NCBI RefSeq assembly: GCF_921293875.1
Contig: NZ_CAKLDI010000002.1
Coordinates: 310,001-374,000 of the forward strand
Source: Vibrio stylophorae
GTDB lineage: Bacteria > Pseudomonadota > Gammaproteobacteria > Enterobacterales > Vibrionaceae
Direction of reading: 5' to 3'
Length of the DNA stretch: 64,000 nucleotides
Shown: positions 46,876 to 55,597 of the stretch, piece after piece
How positions within the stretch are numbered: position 1 is the first letter of the stretch
Layout: each line of letters starts with the position of its first letter
Notes under the pieces: generated by a model
Database searches by the model: none
Told to the model about the DNA's origin: nothing
Seen by the model: only the letters and a program-made list of their open reading frames with translations
Position numbers and translations under genes: made by a program

Positions 46876-47592
46876 ATGTTTTTAGATAGTTATTTCACCG
46901 ACCATGGCGATGCCGTGAGCATCAGCAAACAACAAGCCAGTGACTTTGCTAAATTTGTGGCCCATGACTTCAACCCTATTCATGATCCAGATGCCAAACG
47001 TTTTTGTGTCCCTGGCGATCTGCTTTTTGCCATCATCACAAGCAAAATTGGCCTGCGCAAATCCATGAACATCGCCTTTTCAGGCATGGTGACTGAAGAA
47101 AAACCACTGCGCTTTGCGCGTTCTGAAGCAGAGCACCTCGTGGTCACAGATGATGCTGAAAAAACGTATCTAAAACTAAGTTATGACGCTGAAAAGAATT
47201 GCGATCTTTCCGTAATTGAACCTTTGGTCACCAGCTATGTACAGTTCTCAGGCAAAAACTTTCCACACATTCTTGTGCCATTGATGGAAAAACAAGGTGT
47301 GATGCTCAATGTGCAGCGCCCATTGGTGATGTATGAAAGCATGGCACTGAGCCTTGATACTCTAGAACTGAACGCCCCTGTGGTTACCTTAGCTGACAGT
47401 AAAATTGAAGTGAACGGCAAACGCGGTAGTTCCACCCTTTATTTTGATATTGTCGATCAGGGCAAAGTGGTTGGTAGCGGTAAAAAGCATATGTTGCTCA
47501 GCGGCTTGATCCCATACGAACAACAAGGCATTGATGATTTAGTTGCAGCCTATGAGCTTCGCAAGCAACAGCTAGGATTAAAAACCGCCTAA
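46876..47592 (+). CDS. DUF3581 family protein
   Basis: 238 aa. FTDHGDAVSISKQQASDFAKFVAHDFNPIHDPDAKRFCVPGDLLFAII strongly recalls the MaoC/hot-dog hydratase active-site helix (D-x-N-P-x-H). The rest, with PLMEKQGVMLNVQRPLVMYESMALSL, fits DUF3581 of vibrios and relatives. Cytoplasmic. The Asp/His pair suggests a possible thioester-related function, which is not established. Confidence 0.85.
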   Translation: MFLDSYFTDHGDAVSISKQQASDFAKFVAHDFNPIHDPDAKRFCVPGDLLFAIITSKIGLRKSMNIAFSGMVTEEKPLRFARSEAEHLVVTDDAEKTYLKLSYDAEKNCDLSVIEPLVTSYVQFSGKNFPHILVPLMEKQGVMLNVQRPLVMYESMALSLDTLELNAPVVTLADSKIEVNGKRGSSTLYFDIVDQGKVVGSGKKHMLLSGLIPYEQQGIDDLVAAYELRKQQLGLKTA

Positions 47593-47657
47593 CCCAAAAC
47601 TTGGTCAATAGTTTTATGGTTAATAAAAACCATTAATCCTGAAAAAAAATGACCTAA

Positions 47658-47701
47658 GAACCATTAAAAAACGCGCCTTAAGGCGCGTTTTTTAATGGTT
47701 C
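47658..47701. terminator. 44-bp perfect palindrome, bidirectional terminator
   Basis: GAACCATTAAAAAACGCGCCTT followed by its exact reverse complement, with no loop offset. The GCGCC core plus A/T runs makes a terminator usable from both sides. The outer GAACCATT arms extend it beyond the usual length. Confidence 0.85.
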
Positions 47702-47712
47702 TTTTTGCTCAT

Positions 47713-48135
47713 TTATTTCACTGGCAAATCCAGCTCAAGCAACTCGTTATTATCAAAATTCAACCGAATTTTGACCATGTCGCCTGGATTGAGCGCTTGG
47801 TTAGAGCCCATCAGTGCAATCACCAAAGTTTCGGGTGCCAAAGTGACACTACTATTGGCTTTAATCAGTAAGCCTTTATTGAGCAGACGCTTGCGCTTTT
47901 TACCATTGCGCTCAATAAATTGATAAATGTTTGATTTCGTTGCAACCGGTGAGTTCACCATCACCAAGGTAATATCGCTACTACCTTGATTGTGAATCAC
48001 CATATAGGCTGCACCATTGCTTTGATCTGCTGATTTTTGTGCCACGTAACCATCAGTGACGGTGACCGCAGCCATGGAAAATGGAGAAAAGAGGAGAACC
48101 AACAGCCAGCATAAACGTTTTATGAGAGGATTCAT
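47713..48135 (-). CDS. PCuAC-like periplasmic protein lacking copper ligands
   Basis: 140 aa with a signal peptide (MNPLIKRLCWLLVLLFSPFSMA). The fold landmarks of the PCu(A)C copper chaperone family are all there: AAYMVIHNQGSSDITLVMVNSPVA, then ALMGSNQALNPGDMVKIRLNF. The four metal-binding positions (H-x10-M-x21-H-x-M) align with Tyr, Lys, Val and Ala. It therefore should not bind copper in the usual way and may have another role or be degenerate. Monocistronic. Confidence 0.8.
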   Translation of the reverse strand: MNPLIKRLCWLLVLLFSPFSMAAVTVTDGYVAQKSADQSNGAAYMVIHNQGSSDITLVMVNSPVATKSNIYQFIERNGKKRKRLLNKGLLIKANSSVTLAPETLVIALMGSNQALNPGDMVKIRLNFDNNELLELDLPVK

Positions 48136-48546
48136 CGCTACATCCTTGCGTATGTCGAAGAGCTAAACGAAGACTATGCATGGCGAATCATCGCATCACG
48201 CATAATCACCGATCACACAACAACTTATATTCATTGTTGGCATCAAGATAAAAGAGCGCCTGCATTAAGGCAACTCAGATTCAAGGAGCTTAGTGCTCGC
48301 TCACAGATTCCATTGATTTTACGGTACGTTACAGCCATGAAAATTCGCAGTTTTGTACATTTGCTGAGATTGTACTTGCCAAAATGAGCTTTTGTGCTTA
48401 GTTCAGTCTCAAAGGCTACACTCGATTGAGATCACTTTTTCCCGAAATTCAAAACGCATTTGCATAAATAACCCGCGCCCCTTTCTCCCCCTTTGTCTCG
48501 ATTTTGATATACTCGCTCGCATTGCCTTCTTCGGTGGAGTCTTTCA
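48136..48546. other. Divergent intergenic region, 411 bp
   Basis: Promoters for the PCuAC-like gene (minus) and the 5'-nucleotidase homologue (plus). GGTGGAG lies before the TTG start at 48547. No other feature seen. Confidence 0.5.
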
Positions 48547-50268
48547 TTGCACCAACCGCTTACCCTAACCATTGCCCATTGCAATGACACCCATTCCCAT
48601 TTTGACCAGCAAATTCTGCCGATCACCCTTAAAAACGAAACGGATGCACCGCACTTTTATTGTGCCAGTGGCGGTTTTGCGCGGCTCAAAAGTGGCTTTG
48701 CTAGCCATCGTGCGCGCGCAGAACAACGCGGTCAGGCCTTTGTCGGCATTCACGCTGGCGACTGCTTTCAAGGCACGCTCTATTTTGCACGCTTCAAAGG
48801 CGCAGCCAACGCTGCGCTGTTAAGCCAGCTTGATCTCGACATGATGACCCTTGGTAATCACGAGTTAGATTTGGGCAATGCGCCCGTGGCCGATTTTCTC
48901 GATCACATTAATTTTCCCATGCTCGCGGGGAATATGTGGACGCCGCCACAAGCCAATGCACTCAGTGAAAAAGCCAATTGGCTTGGCTATAACCTTGCGC
49001 AAAAACGTGCCAATTACTTGGTGAAAACCTTTCAAGGTGAGCCGGTGGCTTTTATCGGTTTGGTGCTTGAACAGATGCCGCTTATCGCCAACCCAGATGC
49101 CAGCAGCCAGTTTTTCTCAGAAATCGACACACTGCGCGCCACCATCGACCACTGCCATGCAAACAATATCAATAAAATTATTGTGATCAGTCACCTTGGT
49201 TTTGAGCGCGACTGCCAAATTGCCGCTGAAGTTCCGGGCATTGCTGCCATCATCGGTGGCCATAGCCACACTGTACTTGGCGATTTTCGCCATTTGGGAT
49301 ATGGCAATCATGGCGATTATCCAACGCGGATTGGCAATTGTGCGGTCGTGCAAGCCGGTTGTAACAGCCTATTTTTAGGTGCGCTGAACCTAGAGCTTGA
49401 TAGCGACGGAACCCTACTAGATGCCAGCGGCCATACAGAACTTCTCATCGGCTCATCGCTTTATCATGATCAAGCCGGTGAGCAACCTGTCGGAGCGCAG
49501 CAAACTGCGCATTGGCATCAAGCGCTCAAGGGGCAATTGGGCCTTGGCTATTACAAGCAAGATACAGAAATGAACGCTGCCATTGCCGTTTTTCGCGCGC
49601 AAATTGAGGATAGTGAACAAGCGCCTATTACCTTAGTTCGTCGTCATTTGCGCCATACGCGCATTCCCGATGAGAAAGGAGGTAGCCAAGTGGCGCCTTG
49701 GGTTTGCGAAGCCATGCTTTGGCAGGCGCAGCAGCACCTGCCTGAGGTGCAGTTTGCCATTCATAATGCCGGCGGCGTGCGCGCCGACCTTAACCAAGGA
49801 TCACTCAGCGCTGCCACTATCTCTGGCTCAGTGCTCCCCTTTGCAATTCCACTCACTGTTTACTGGGTCAAAGGCAAATCAGTTCAACAAGCGCTGGAAG
49901 GTGCCATCAATAATGCGCTCAATTTAGGTATCGAAGGGACGGGTACCGGCAGTTTCCCCTATACCGCCAAGCTAAAATATCACTTTGATGGCAAAGCGCC
50001 GCAGGGCGAGCGCATTACTCAGCTGGCCTATTTTGATGGTGCGCAGTGGCTGCCTATTGATATGGATGCGCATTACTGCGCAGTGTCTTCTGGCTATACC
50101 GCAGCAGGCAAAGAGGGATACGACGCCCTCACCCAGCAACTACAACCGGCGATCGCACTCGATGAAACGCTGGCTGAAGCGTTTGAGCACTATCTGGGGC
50201 AATTTGAAACCTTGGGCAAGCACCCAGAGCAGCTAATTGAATGCGTTCATCTTCATCCACATCAATAG
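48547..50268 (+). CDS. 5'-nucleotidase/UshA-family metallophosphoesterase, apparently cytoplasmic
   Basis: 573 aa, TTG start with GGTGGAG eight bases upstream. The N-terminal calcineurin-like domain has the dinuclear metal motifs IAHCNDTHSHFD, HAGDCFQG, TLGNHELD, ISHLG and IGGHSHT. The C-terminal 5'-nucleotidase domain has HNAGGVRADLNQGSL and SSGYTAAGKEGYD. It hydrolyses nucleotides or related phosphoesters. There is no signal peptide at this start, in contrast to the periplasmic UshA. Either it is cytoplasmic or the true export signal is missed. Confidence 0.9.
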   Translation: MHQPLTLTIAHCNDTHSHFDQQILPITLKNETDAPHFYCASGGFARLKSGFASHRARAEQRGQAFVGIHAGDCFQGTLYFARFKGAANAALLSQLDLDMMTLGNHELDLGNAPVADFLDHINFPMLAGNMWTPPQANALSEKANWLGYNLAQKRANYLVKTFQGEPVAFIGLVLEQMPLIANPDASSQFFSEIDTLRATIDHCHANNINKIIVISHLGFERDCQIAAEVPGIAAIIGGHSHTVLGDFRHLGYGNHGDYPTRIGNCAVVQAGCNSLFLGALNLELDSDGTLLDASGHTELLIGSSLYHDQAGEQPVGAQQTAHWHQALKGQLGLGYYKQDTEMNAAIAVFRAQIEDSEQAPITLVRRHLRHTRIPDEKGGSQVAPWVCEAMLWQAQQHLPEVQFAIHNAGGVRADLNQGSLSAATISGSVLPFAIPLTVYWVKGKSVQQALEGAINNALNLGIEGTGTGSFPYTAKLKYHFDGKAPQGERITQLAYFDGAQWLPIDMDAHYCAVSSGYTAAGKEGYDALTQQLQPAIALDETLAEAFEHYLGQFETLGKHPEQLIECVHLHPHQ

Positions 50269-50320
50269 CTCTGCCAGCGACGCACCCGCATAAAGCGGGC
50301 AAGCAAGGGCTAGATAAACA

Positions 50321-50345
50321 AAAAGAGCGCCTTGGCGCTCTTTTT
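50321..50345. terminator. Bidirectional terminator
   Basis: AAAAGAGCGCC-TT-GGCGCTCTTTTT between the convergent nucleotidase and rbgA genes. Confidence 0.85.
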
Positions 50346-50403
50346 CTCATTCTGAAATTCTTCAAGAATCGCTTTATTTCAAAGCAATCCTATCGACACA
50401 AAC

Positions 50404-51351
50404 TTAGCGTTTGTTTCTTAAATAGCGCTTACGACGCTCGGCTTTACGCTCTGCTTTTTCCTGTGCTTTACGCTCCGTATCGATGGCGACCGCTTCAATT
50501 TCATCGGCAATCATCTCTGGCTTTTCAAGGGTAATCAAACCCAAGGTGCCATCACGCAACTCATTGAGCAAGATTTCAGAAGCTTTGTGCAAATTAATTC
50601 GCCCGCCCGCTTGCAAGCAGCCTCGGCTACGACCGATGGCTTCCATCAGCTCAATCTCAGTCTCTGGCAGCGGCTGTTCAAGCTTATAACGCGCTTCAAG
50701 CAGTGATGCATAATTGGCTGCCAAATATTCTACGGTGTAAAAAGCCACTTCATCATAATCCATGGCGGTATCTTTTACCGCGCCTGTGGCAGCAAGACGA
50801 AAACCACTGTGCGGGTTTTCAACTTTTGGCCATAGGATCCCTGGGGTATCTGAAAGCACAATCCCGTTCTGCAGGTTAATTCGCTGCTGCTGACGAGTCA
50901 CCGCGGGCTGATTGCCTGTTTTTGCTACCACGCGACCTGCCAGTGCATTGATCAATGTCGATTTACCCACATTGGGAATGCCCATGATCATGGTGCGAAT
51001 ATTCTTGCCCATATCTTCACGATGCGGCGCAAGCTTGCGGCAAAGGTCCATCACCTTTTTCACTTCGGTTAATTCAGCCGTAGTGATCGCAATCGCCTTC
51101 ACACCCTCTTCAAGCTCAAGGTGTTCAATCCAGCGCTGGGTCATTTCAGGATCAGCCAAGTCACGTTTGTTAAGCACCTTGATACAAGGTTTATCTTTAC
51201 GAAGCTGACCAATCAATGGATTGTTACTGCTATAGGGAATACGCGCATCAAGCACTTCAATAATCACATCGATCTTGGGGATCACCTCCTCAATCTCTTT
51301 GCGTGCTTTGTGCATATGGCCTGGGAACCATTGAATTGAATTATTAATCAT
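50404..51351 (-). CDS. Ribosome biogenesis GTPase RbgA/YlqF family
   Basis: 315 aa, circularly permuted GTPase. G4 (NKRD) comes first, then G1 GIPNVGKSTLIN, G2/G3 region with SDTPGILWP. Begins with the YlqF signature IQWFPGHMHKARKEI. The C-terminal ANTAR-like RNA-binding helices are followed by a very basic tail (AERKAERRKRYLRNKR). In Bacillus, RbgA matures the large ribosomal subunit; the vibrio homologue is probably similar. Confidence 0.92.
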   Translation of the reverse strand: MINNSIQWFPGHMHKARKEIEEVIPKIDVIIEVLDARIPYSSNNPLIGQLRKDKPCIKVLNKRDLADPEMTQRWIEHLELEEGVKAIAITTAELTEVKKVMDLCRKLAPHREDMGKNIRTMIMGIPNVGKSTLINALAGRVVAKTGNQPAVTRQQQRINLQNGIVLSDTPGILWPKVENPHSGFRLAATGAVKDTAMDYDEVAFYTVEYLAANYASLLEARYKLEQPLPETEIELMEAIGRSRGCLQAGGRINLHKASEILLNELRDGTLGLITLEKPEMIADEIEAVAIDTERKAQEKAERKAERRKRYLRNKR

Positions 51352-51656
51352 CTGAAATTGAAACCTTCATCACTATCACGGGTGCCATCTATGGACCGTC
51401 ACTTCACAGCGAGCGTTCACAAGACAACACGCGTGTTTCCCTACTGAGGGGAAGTTTAGGCTGAAAAACACCGAATTATCGCAAAGCATGATATCGCCTG
51501 CATTTTGCCGCGAATCTTACCATTGAATGAAATGGATCGCGAAACTCAATCCATCATAAGCTGGCACCGCTTTTTCATAACTTTAGCTTGATTGACGTTA
51601 ACTGACATTACAGCCGTTACAGTCAATCATCCCTTCATGTCTCAACAGGCAAAACG
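51352..51656. other. Divergent intergenic region, 305 bp
   Basis: Contains the promoters of rbgA and the ferric-reductase-like gene. No repeat or RNA recognised. Confidence 0.45.
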
Positions 51657-53030
51657 ATGAAAAAAGCATCTTGGATGATCGCGCTGCTGATCCTGCTCTG
51701 TAGCGTTTTTTGGCTTCACGCCGACTGGCAAATCCTCAAGCAAACACATTGGCATCCAATTCGCAGTGGCCTGCTACAACTGACTGGCATTCTCTCCATC
51801 ACCCTTTTCTCGCTCACCATGATTCTAGCCATGCGATTTCGTTGGGTGGATGCCATCACCACAGGGTTGGATAAATCCTATCGCCTGCACAAATGGAGTG
51901 CCATCTTCGCACTGGTGTTTGCGCTAGTGCATTGGCTTTTGGCCTTGGTTCCGAAAATGCTCGTTCAGCGCGGTTTGCTTGAACGTCCCATCAAATCAAT
52001 GGCAAGCCAGCCCGCTGAAAATATTGATAGCATCATGCAATGGCTACATCAGATGCGTCCCATGGCTGAACAAATGGGTGATATTGGCATCAAATTAATG
52101 ATCCTATTGATGATTGCCGCACTGCTCAAACGCCTGCCCTATCACTGGTTTCAGTGGAGCCACAAATTGATGGCCCTGCTCTATTTGGCGTTTGTTGTTC
52201 ACACCGTGATTTTACTGAAACCCAGCTATTGGGATCAGCCGATTACTTGGCTCACGCTTTTATTCGTGATAGTTGGCAGCCTATGCGCTGTGGCCAGTTT
52301 ACTTGGTAAAGTGGGCAACGCGCAGCGTTATCAAGGACGCATTCGTCACATATCACATCGACATGGGGTCACGGCGCTCACCGTCCATCTGCCTCGCTGG
52401 CCCGGTCATCAAAGCGGGCAGTTTGCATTTATTCGATTGGCAGGTGAGAAGGCGCATCCTTTTACCATTACATCAAGCGCAGCGCCAAGCACGACTGGGG
52501 CACTTAATGCGCATCAATTACGTTTTTCCATTAAAGCCTTGGGCGATTTTACAGGGTCGCTGCCTACCATGATCCAATCTCATGATTTAGTTGAAAATGA
52601 TCAGGTCGAGATAGAAGGCCCCTATGGGCAATTTGACTTCGATACACATACAAACAGCCAAAGCGAACAGATCTGGATCGCGGGCGGGATTGGCATTGCA
52701 GGCTTTCTTGCCAAGCTTGAGGAGCGCGCAAAACTAAACAGCGTGCAACCACAGGTGACGCTCTATTTTTGCACTCAAGATGCATCACGCACACAAATCA
52801 ACCAACTTGCACATCAAGCACGCATTGCCAATGTTGATTTTCATCTGATTGATAACCGCAAACAGCCGCTGCTCACCATCAGCACGCTTGAAGATAATCA
52901 TCCGCAGTTTGCGCAAGCCAGCATTTGGTTTTGCGGCCCTGCAAACTTTGCAAAAGCGCTAGCCCAACAGTTGAAAGCCAAGCAATTTGCCATGCAACGC
53001 TTTCATCGCGAATATTTTGAGTTTCGCTAA
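51657..53030 (+). CDS. Ferric reductase-like flavocytochrome
   Basis: 457 aa. The N-terminal half has six or seven membrane helices with the two bis-His pairs of ferric-reductase domains (RLHKWSAIFALVFALVHW and QWSHKLMALLYLAFVVHTV). The FAD domain follows (HPFTITSSAAP, the HPFT motif), then the NAD(P)H domain (IAGGIGIAGFLAKL and FCGPANFAKAL). It moves electrons from NAD(P)H across the membrane through haem, perhaps to reduce metal ions or other acceptors. Monocistronic; no siderophore gene nearby. Confidence 0.92.
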   Translation: MKKASWMIALLILLCSVFWLHADWQILKQTHWHPIRSGLLQLTGILSITLFSLTMILAMRFRWVDAITTGLDKSYRLHKWSAIFALVFALVHWLLALVPKMLVQRGLLERPIKSMASQPAENIDSIMQWLHQMRPMAEQMGDIGIKLMILLMIAALLKRLPYHWFQWSHKLMALLYLAFVVHTVILLKPSYWDQPITWLTLLFVIVGSLCAVASLLGKVGNAQRYQGRIRHISHRHGVTALTVHLPRWPGHQSGQFAFIRLAGEKAHPFTITSSAAPSTTGALNAHQLRFSIKALGDFTGSLPTMIQSHDLVENDQVEIEGPYGQFDFDTHTNSQSEQIWIAGGIGIAGFLAKLEERAKLNSVQPQVTLYFCTQDASRTQINQLAHQARIANVDFHLIDNRKQPLLTISTLEDNHPQFAQASIWFCGPANFAKALAQQLKAKQFAMQRFHREYFEFR

Positions 53031-53061
53031 TCCGTAGCCTCGCCTCGCCCTTTCATTGAAT

Positions 53062-53092
53062 AAAAAGCACCGCCTTTTGGGCGGTGCATTTT
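53062..53092. terminator. Bidirectional terminator
   Basis: AAAAAGCACCGCC-TTTT-GGGCGGTGC, between the flavocytochrome and cra genes. Confidence 0.85.
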
Positions 53093-53119
53093 AACGTCAT
53101 GCTTTGCAATCCATACGCT

Positions 53120-54187
53120 TTAACGGCGCTTTAATTTACGTGCAATCAGCTCAACGCAAGGCGTTGCTTGCGTACTCAAGGCATTGAGCGCCATGGTCAA
53201 GGCGGCGTCCACAATCAGTTCAAATTGCTGCGCCAGCGATTGCACTTTAACCGGTAGAAAATCGAGCAAGCGGTTATCACCAAAGGTTGCCAACTGCACG
53301 CGATGAAAATACTCAGGATAAGGTGCAAGCGCATCCAATACCCCTTCAAATAGCGGATAAGCGGTGCAGATAAGCGCATCAGGAAAACAAGACTCATCTG
53401 CCATTGCCTTAATTTCTGGTGCACTTGTCAATGATGTACTGCTTGGCGATTCACTGATTAAGGATGTGCTGATAGCGGATGCATTGGCTAACAAGGCTTG
53501 CGCTAATCGCTCGCCCTCTTCGCGGGAAAAGCTATCACCATAATAGATCTGCATTTCGATGGATGTGTCTTGCAGCGCCGCGCGGATCCCCTGCTCGCGA
53601 TCTTTGGATACACTTAAATCCTTTGCCGCACCAATCACTGCCATACGCGCGCATGATTGCAACGATAGCGCGCGGGTTAAGCGCTTCGCGCCTTCAAAGT
53701 CTTCACTGATCACCGAGCAAAATTGCTCGTCGTCCATCATTCGGTCCAAGGCGATAACCGGAATCCCCTTCGCCTGAATCGCAGGGTAAAAACTATCGTG
53801 ATGCGGCAAGCAGCTAGCGACAAAAAGCGCATCAATGCGTCGCGTGACCAAATTATCCGCCACTTGTTTTTCAGTTTCTGGCTCATCATCACTACAGGAA
53901 ATAATCAGCTGATAACCGGCGCGGCGTGCATCGCGCTCTAACAATTTGGCCAATTTGGCATAACTGCTGTTTTCTAGATCGGGAATAATCAAACCAAAGC
54001 TTTGGCTTGAACCTGCGCGCAATGAAGAGGCGGCATGATTGGGACGATAGTTATGTGCGGCCACCACCGCCATCACCTTCGCCTGCGTTTTAACACTGAT
54101 ACGGTACTGCTCAGCCTTGCCATTAATGACATAGCTTGCCGTGGTTTTTGATACGCCAGCGAGGCGCGCGATCTCATCGAGCTTCAT
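53120..54187 (-). CDS. cra: Fructose-responsive regulator Cra/FruR (LacI family)
   Basis: 355 aa. The N-terminal helix-turn-helix MKLDEIARLAGVSKTTASYVINGKAEQYRIS is nearly that of E. coli Cra. The effector domain (FGLIIPDLENSSYAKLAK, IALDRMMDDEQF, SEDFEGAKRL) follows the E. coli protein. Residues about 235-268 are a Ser/Thr-rich insertion absent from E. coli Cra (334 aa). It is divergent from fruBKA, which it represses, with fructose-1-phosphate as inducer, and several Cra boxes lie between. Confidence 0.93.
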   Translation of the reverse strand: MKLDEIARLAGVSKTTASYVINGKAEQYRISVKTQAKVMAVVAAHNYRPNHAASSLRAGSSQSFGLIIPDLENSSYAKLAKLLERDARRAGYQLIISCSDDEPETEKQVADNLVTRRIDALFVASCLPHHDSFYPAIQAKGIPVIALDRMMDDEQFCSVISEDFEGAKRLTRALSLQSCARMAVIGAAKDLSVSKDREQGIRAALQDTSIEMQIYYGDSFSREEGERLAQALLANASAISTSLISESPSSTSLTSAPEIKAMADESCFPDALICTAYPLFEGVLDALAPYPEYFHRVQLATFGDNRLLDFLPVKVQSLAQQFELIVDAALTMALNALSTQATPCVELIARKLKRR

Positions 54188-54258
54188 GCAATCTCTTCCA
54201 AAGTGTGCGCTTGATCATATTTATCAAGAAACGATCAGTCGGTTTGATTGAAATTTTT

Positions 54259-54274
54259 GCTGAATTGATTCAGC
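54259..54274. promoter_or_regulatory. Cra operator 1
   Basis: GCTGAATTGATTCAGC: arms GCTGAAT and ATTCAGC are exact complements. Matches the palindromic Cra consensus TGAAxCGxTTCA. Confidence 0.85.
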
Positions 54275-54280
54275 CTGTCA

Positions 54281-54296
54281 ACTGAAAGGATTCAGC
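54281..54296. promoter_or_regulatory. Cra operator 2
   Basis: ACTGAAAGGATTCAGC keeps both CTGAA and TTCAG half-sites with a 6-bp centre. 22 bp centre-to-centre from operator 1, two helical turns. Confidence 0.7.
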
Positions 54297-54388
54297 AGCA
54301 TTTCAGCGCCGATTGAATCGGCCAAAATCTCGTCAGCTCGATCAACTTTCGATCATTCGAGAATGCTGCTGAAATTTTTTAAGTGATT

Positions 54389-54404
54389 GCTGAATCGTTC
54401 CAGC
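54389..54404. promoter_or_regulatory. Cra operator 3
   Basis: GCTGAATCGTTCCAGC, close to the Cra consensus, in the position expected for the fruB promoter. Confidence 0.8.
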
Positions 54405-54481
54405 AACGCATTGAGCAAAACGCACCATAATAAAGATGTCGTTCTGACCGCAGAGCGCCCCAACCTTCTGAGGACGAAACC

Positions 54482-55594
54482 ATGTTGTCACTCACCGCAC
54501 AAGACATTCAGTTGCAACAAGTCGCTGAAGATAAACAAAGTGCCATTGATGCACTCGCGGCTCGTTTAACTGAGCGCGGCTTTGTCGAGTCTGGCTATGT
54601 TGCCGGTATGCAAGCACGCGAGCTGCAAAACTCAACGTATCTTGGCAATGGCATCGCCATTCCACACGGCACCACGGATACCCGTGATTTAGTCAAAACC
54701 ACAGGTGTCACCATCGCCCATTATCCGCAAGGCGTCGATTGGGGCGATGGAAACCGCGCCTATCTTGCCATTGGCATTGCCGCAAAATCTGACGAGCATC
54801 TTGGCATTCTCAAGCAATTGACCCATGTGCTTTCAGCTGAAGGGATTGATGAGCAGCTAAAAAAAGCGACGACGGCTGATGAGCTCATCGCTATTTTAAA
54901 TGGCGACAGCCAAGCCACTCTGATTTTTGATGCTGAGATGATCGTCACCGATTTCCCAGCAGCCGATCTCACGCAAATGAGCGCAGTTAATGCGGGCTTC
55001 ATGAAAAATCGCAGCGCCATTGATGCGCAAGGCGTCGCTGCACTCATCGCCGCACAATCGCACCATCTTGGCCATGGTGTTTGGTTACAAGCCAGCAAAG
55101 AAGCCAAACAAACGGCAATTGCGCTGGTGCACACAGCGCATACCAGCGTCTATCAAAACAATCCAGTTAGTCTGTTAATCAGCATTGCCGCAAAGGACAG
55201 CGCGCATTTAGCTGTACTCAACCGCTTAATTGAGCTCACCGAAAATCAGCAGCTCGGCATACTGGTCAATAGCGACGCAAATGCTATTTTCACGGCGCTG
55301 ACCGAAGAGATGAAATCAGGCCTTAGCCAAGTGTTCACCATTCACAACCACCATGGTTTGCATGCACGCCCAGGCGCTGTGCTGGTGGCAACGGCGAAAA
55401 AATACCAATCCGATATTTGGGTCAGTAATTTAGATGGCGATGGCAAAGCGGTAAAAGCAAAAAGCTTGATGAAAGTGATTGCCCTTGGGGTCAAACATGG
55501 CCATCGCCTTGAATTCACTGCAGATGGTCCAGATGCTGCTGAAGCACTGGCGGGCATTGAAGCGGCCATTGACGCTGGTCTAGGTGAGGGTTAA
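54482..55594 (+). CDS. fruB: Fructose-specific PTS diphosphoryl transfer protein (IIA-FPr)
   Basis: 370 aa, GAGGA well placed before the ATG. The N-terminal EIIA-Fru domain has phospho-His62 in [14 protein letters not shown] middle MPN-type domain follows. The C-terminal HPr-like (FPr) domain has phospho-His294 in [13 protein letters not shown] and the regulatory-site region. It passes phosphate from enzyme I to FruA. First gene of fruBKA; fruK begins 3 nt after its stop. Confidence 0.95.
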   Translation: MLSLTAQDIQLQQVAEDKQSAIDALAARLTERGFVESGYVAGMQARELQNSTYLGNGIAIPHGTTDTRDLVKTTGVTIAHYPQGVDWGDGNRAYLAIGIAAKSDEHLGILKQLTHVLSAEGIDEQLKKATTADELIAILNGDSQATLIFDAEMIVTDFPAADLTQMSAVNAGFMKNRSAIDAQGVAALIAAQSHHLGHGVWLQASKEAKQTAIALVHTAHTSVYQNNPVSLLISIAAKDSAHLAVLNRLIELTENQQLGILVNSDANAIFTALTEEMKSGLSQVFTIHNHHGLHARPGAVLVATAKKYQSDIWVSNLDGDGKAVKAKSLMKVIALGVKHGHRLEFTADGPDAAEALAGIEAAIDAGLGEG

Positions 55595-55597
55595 GCG

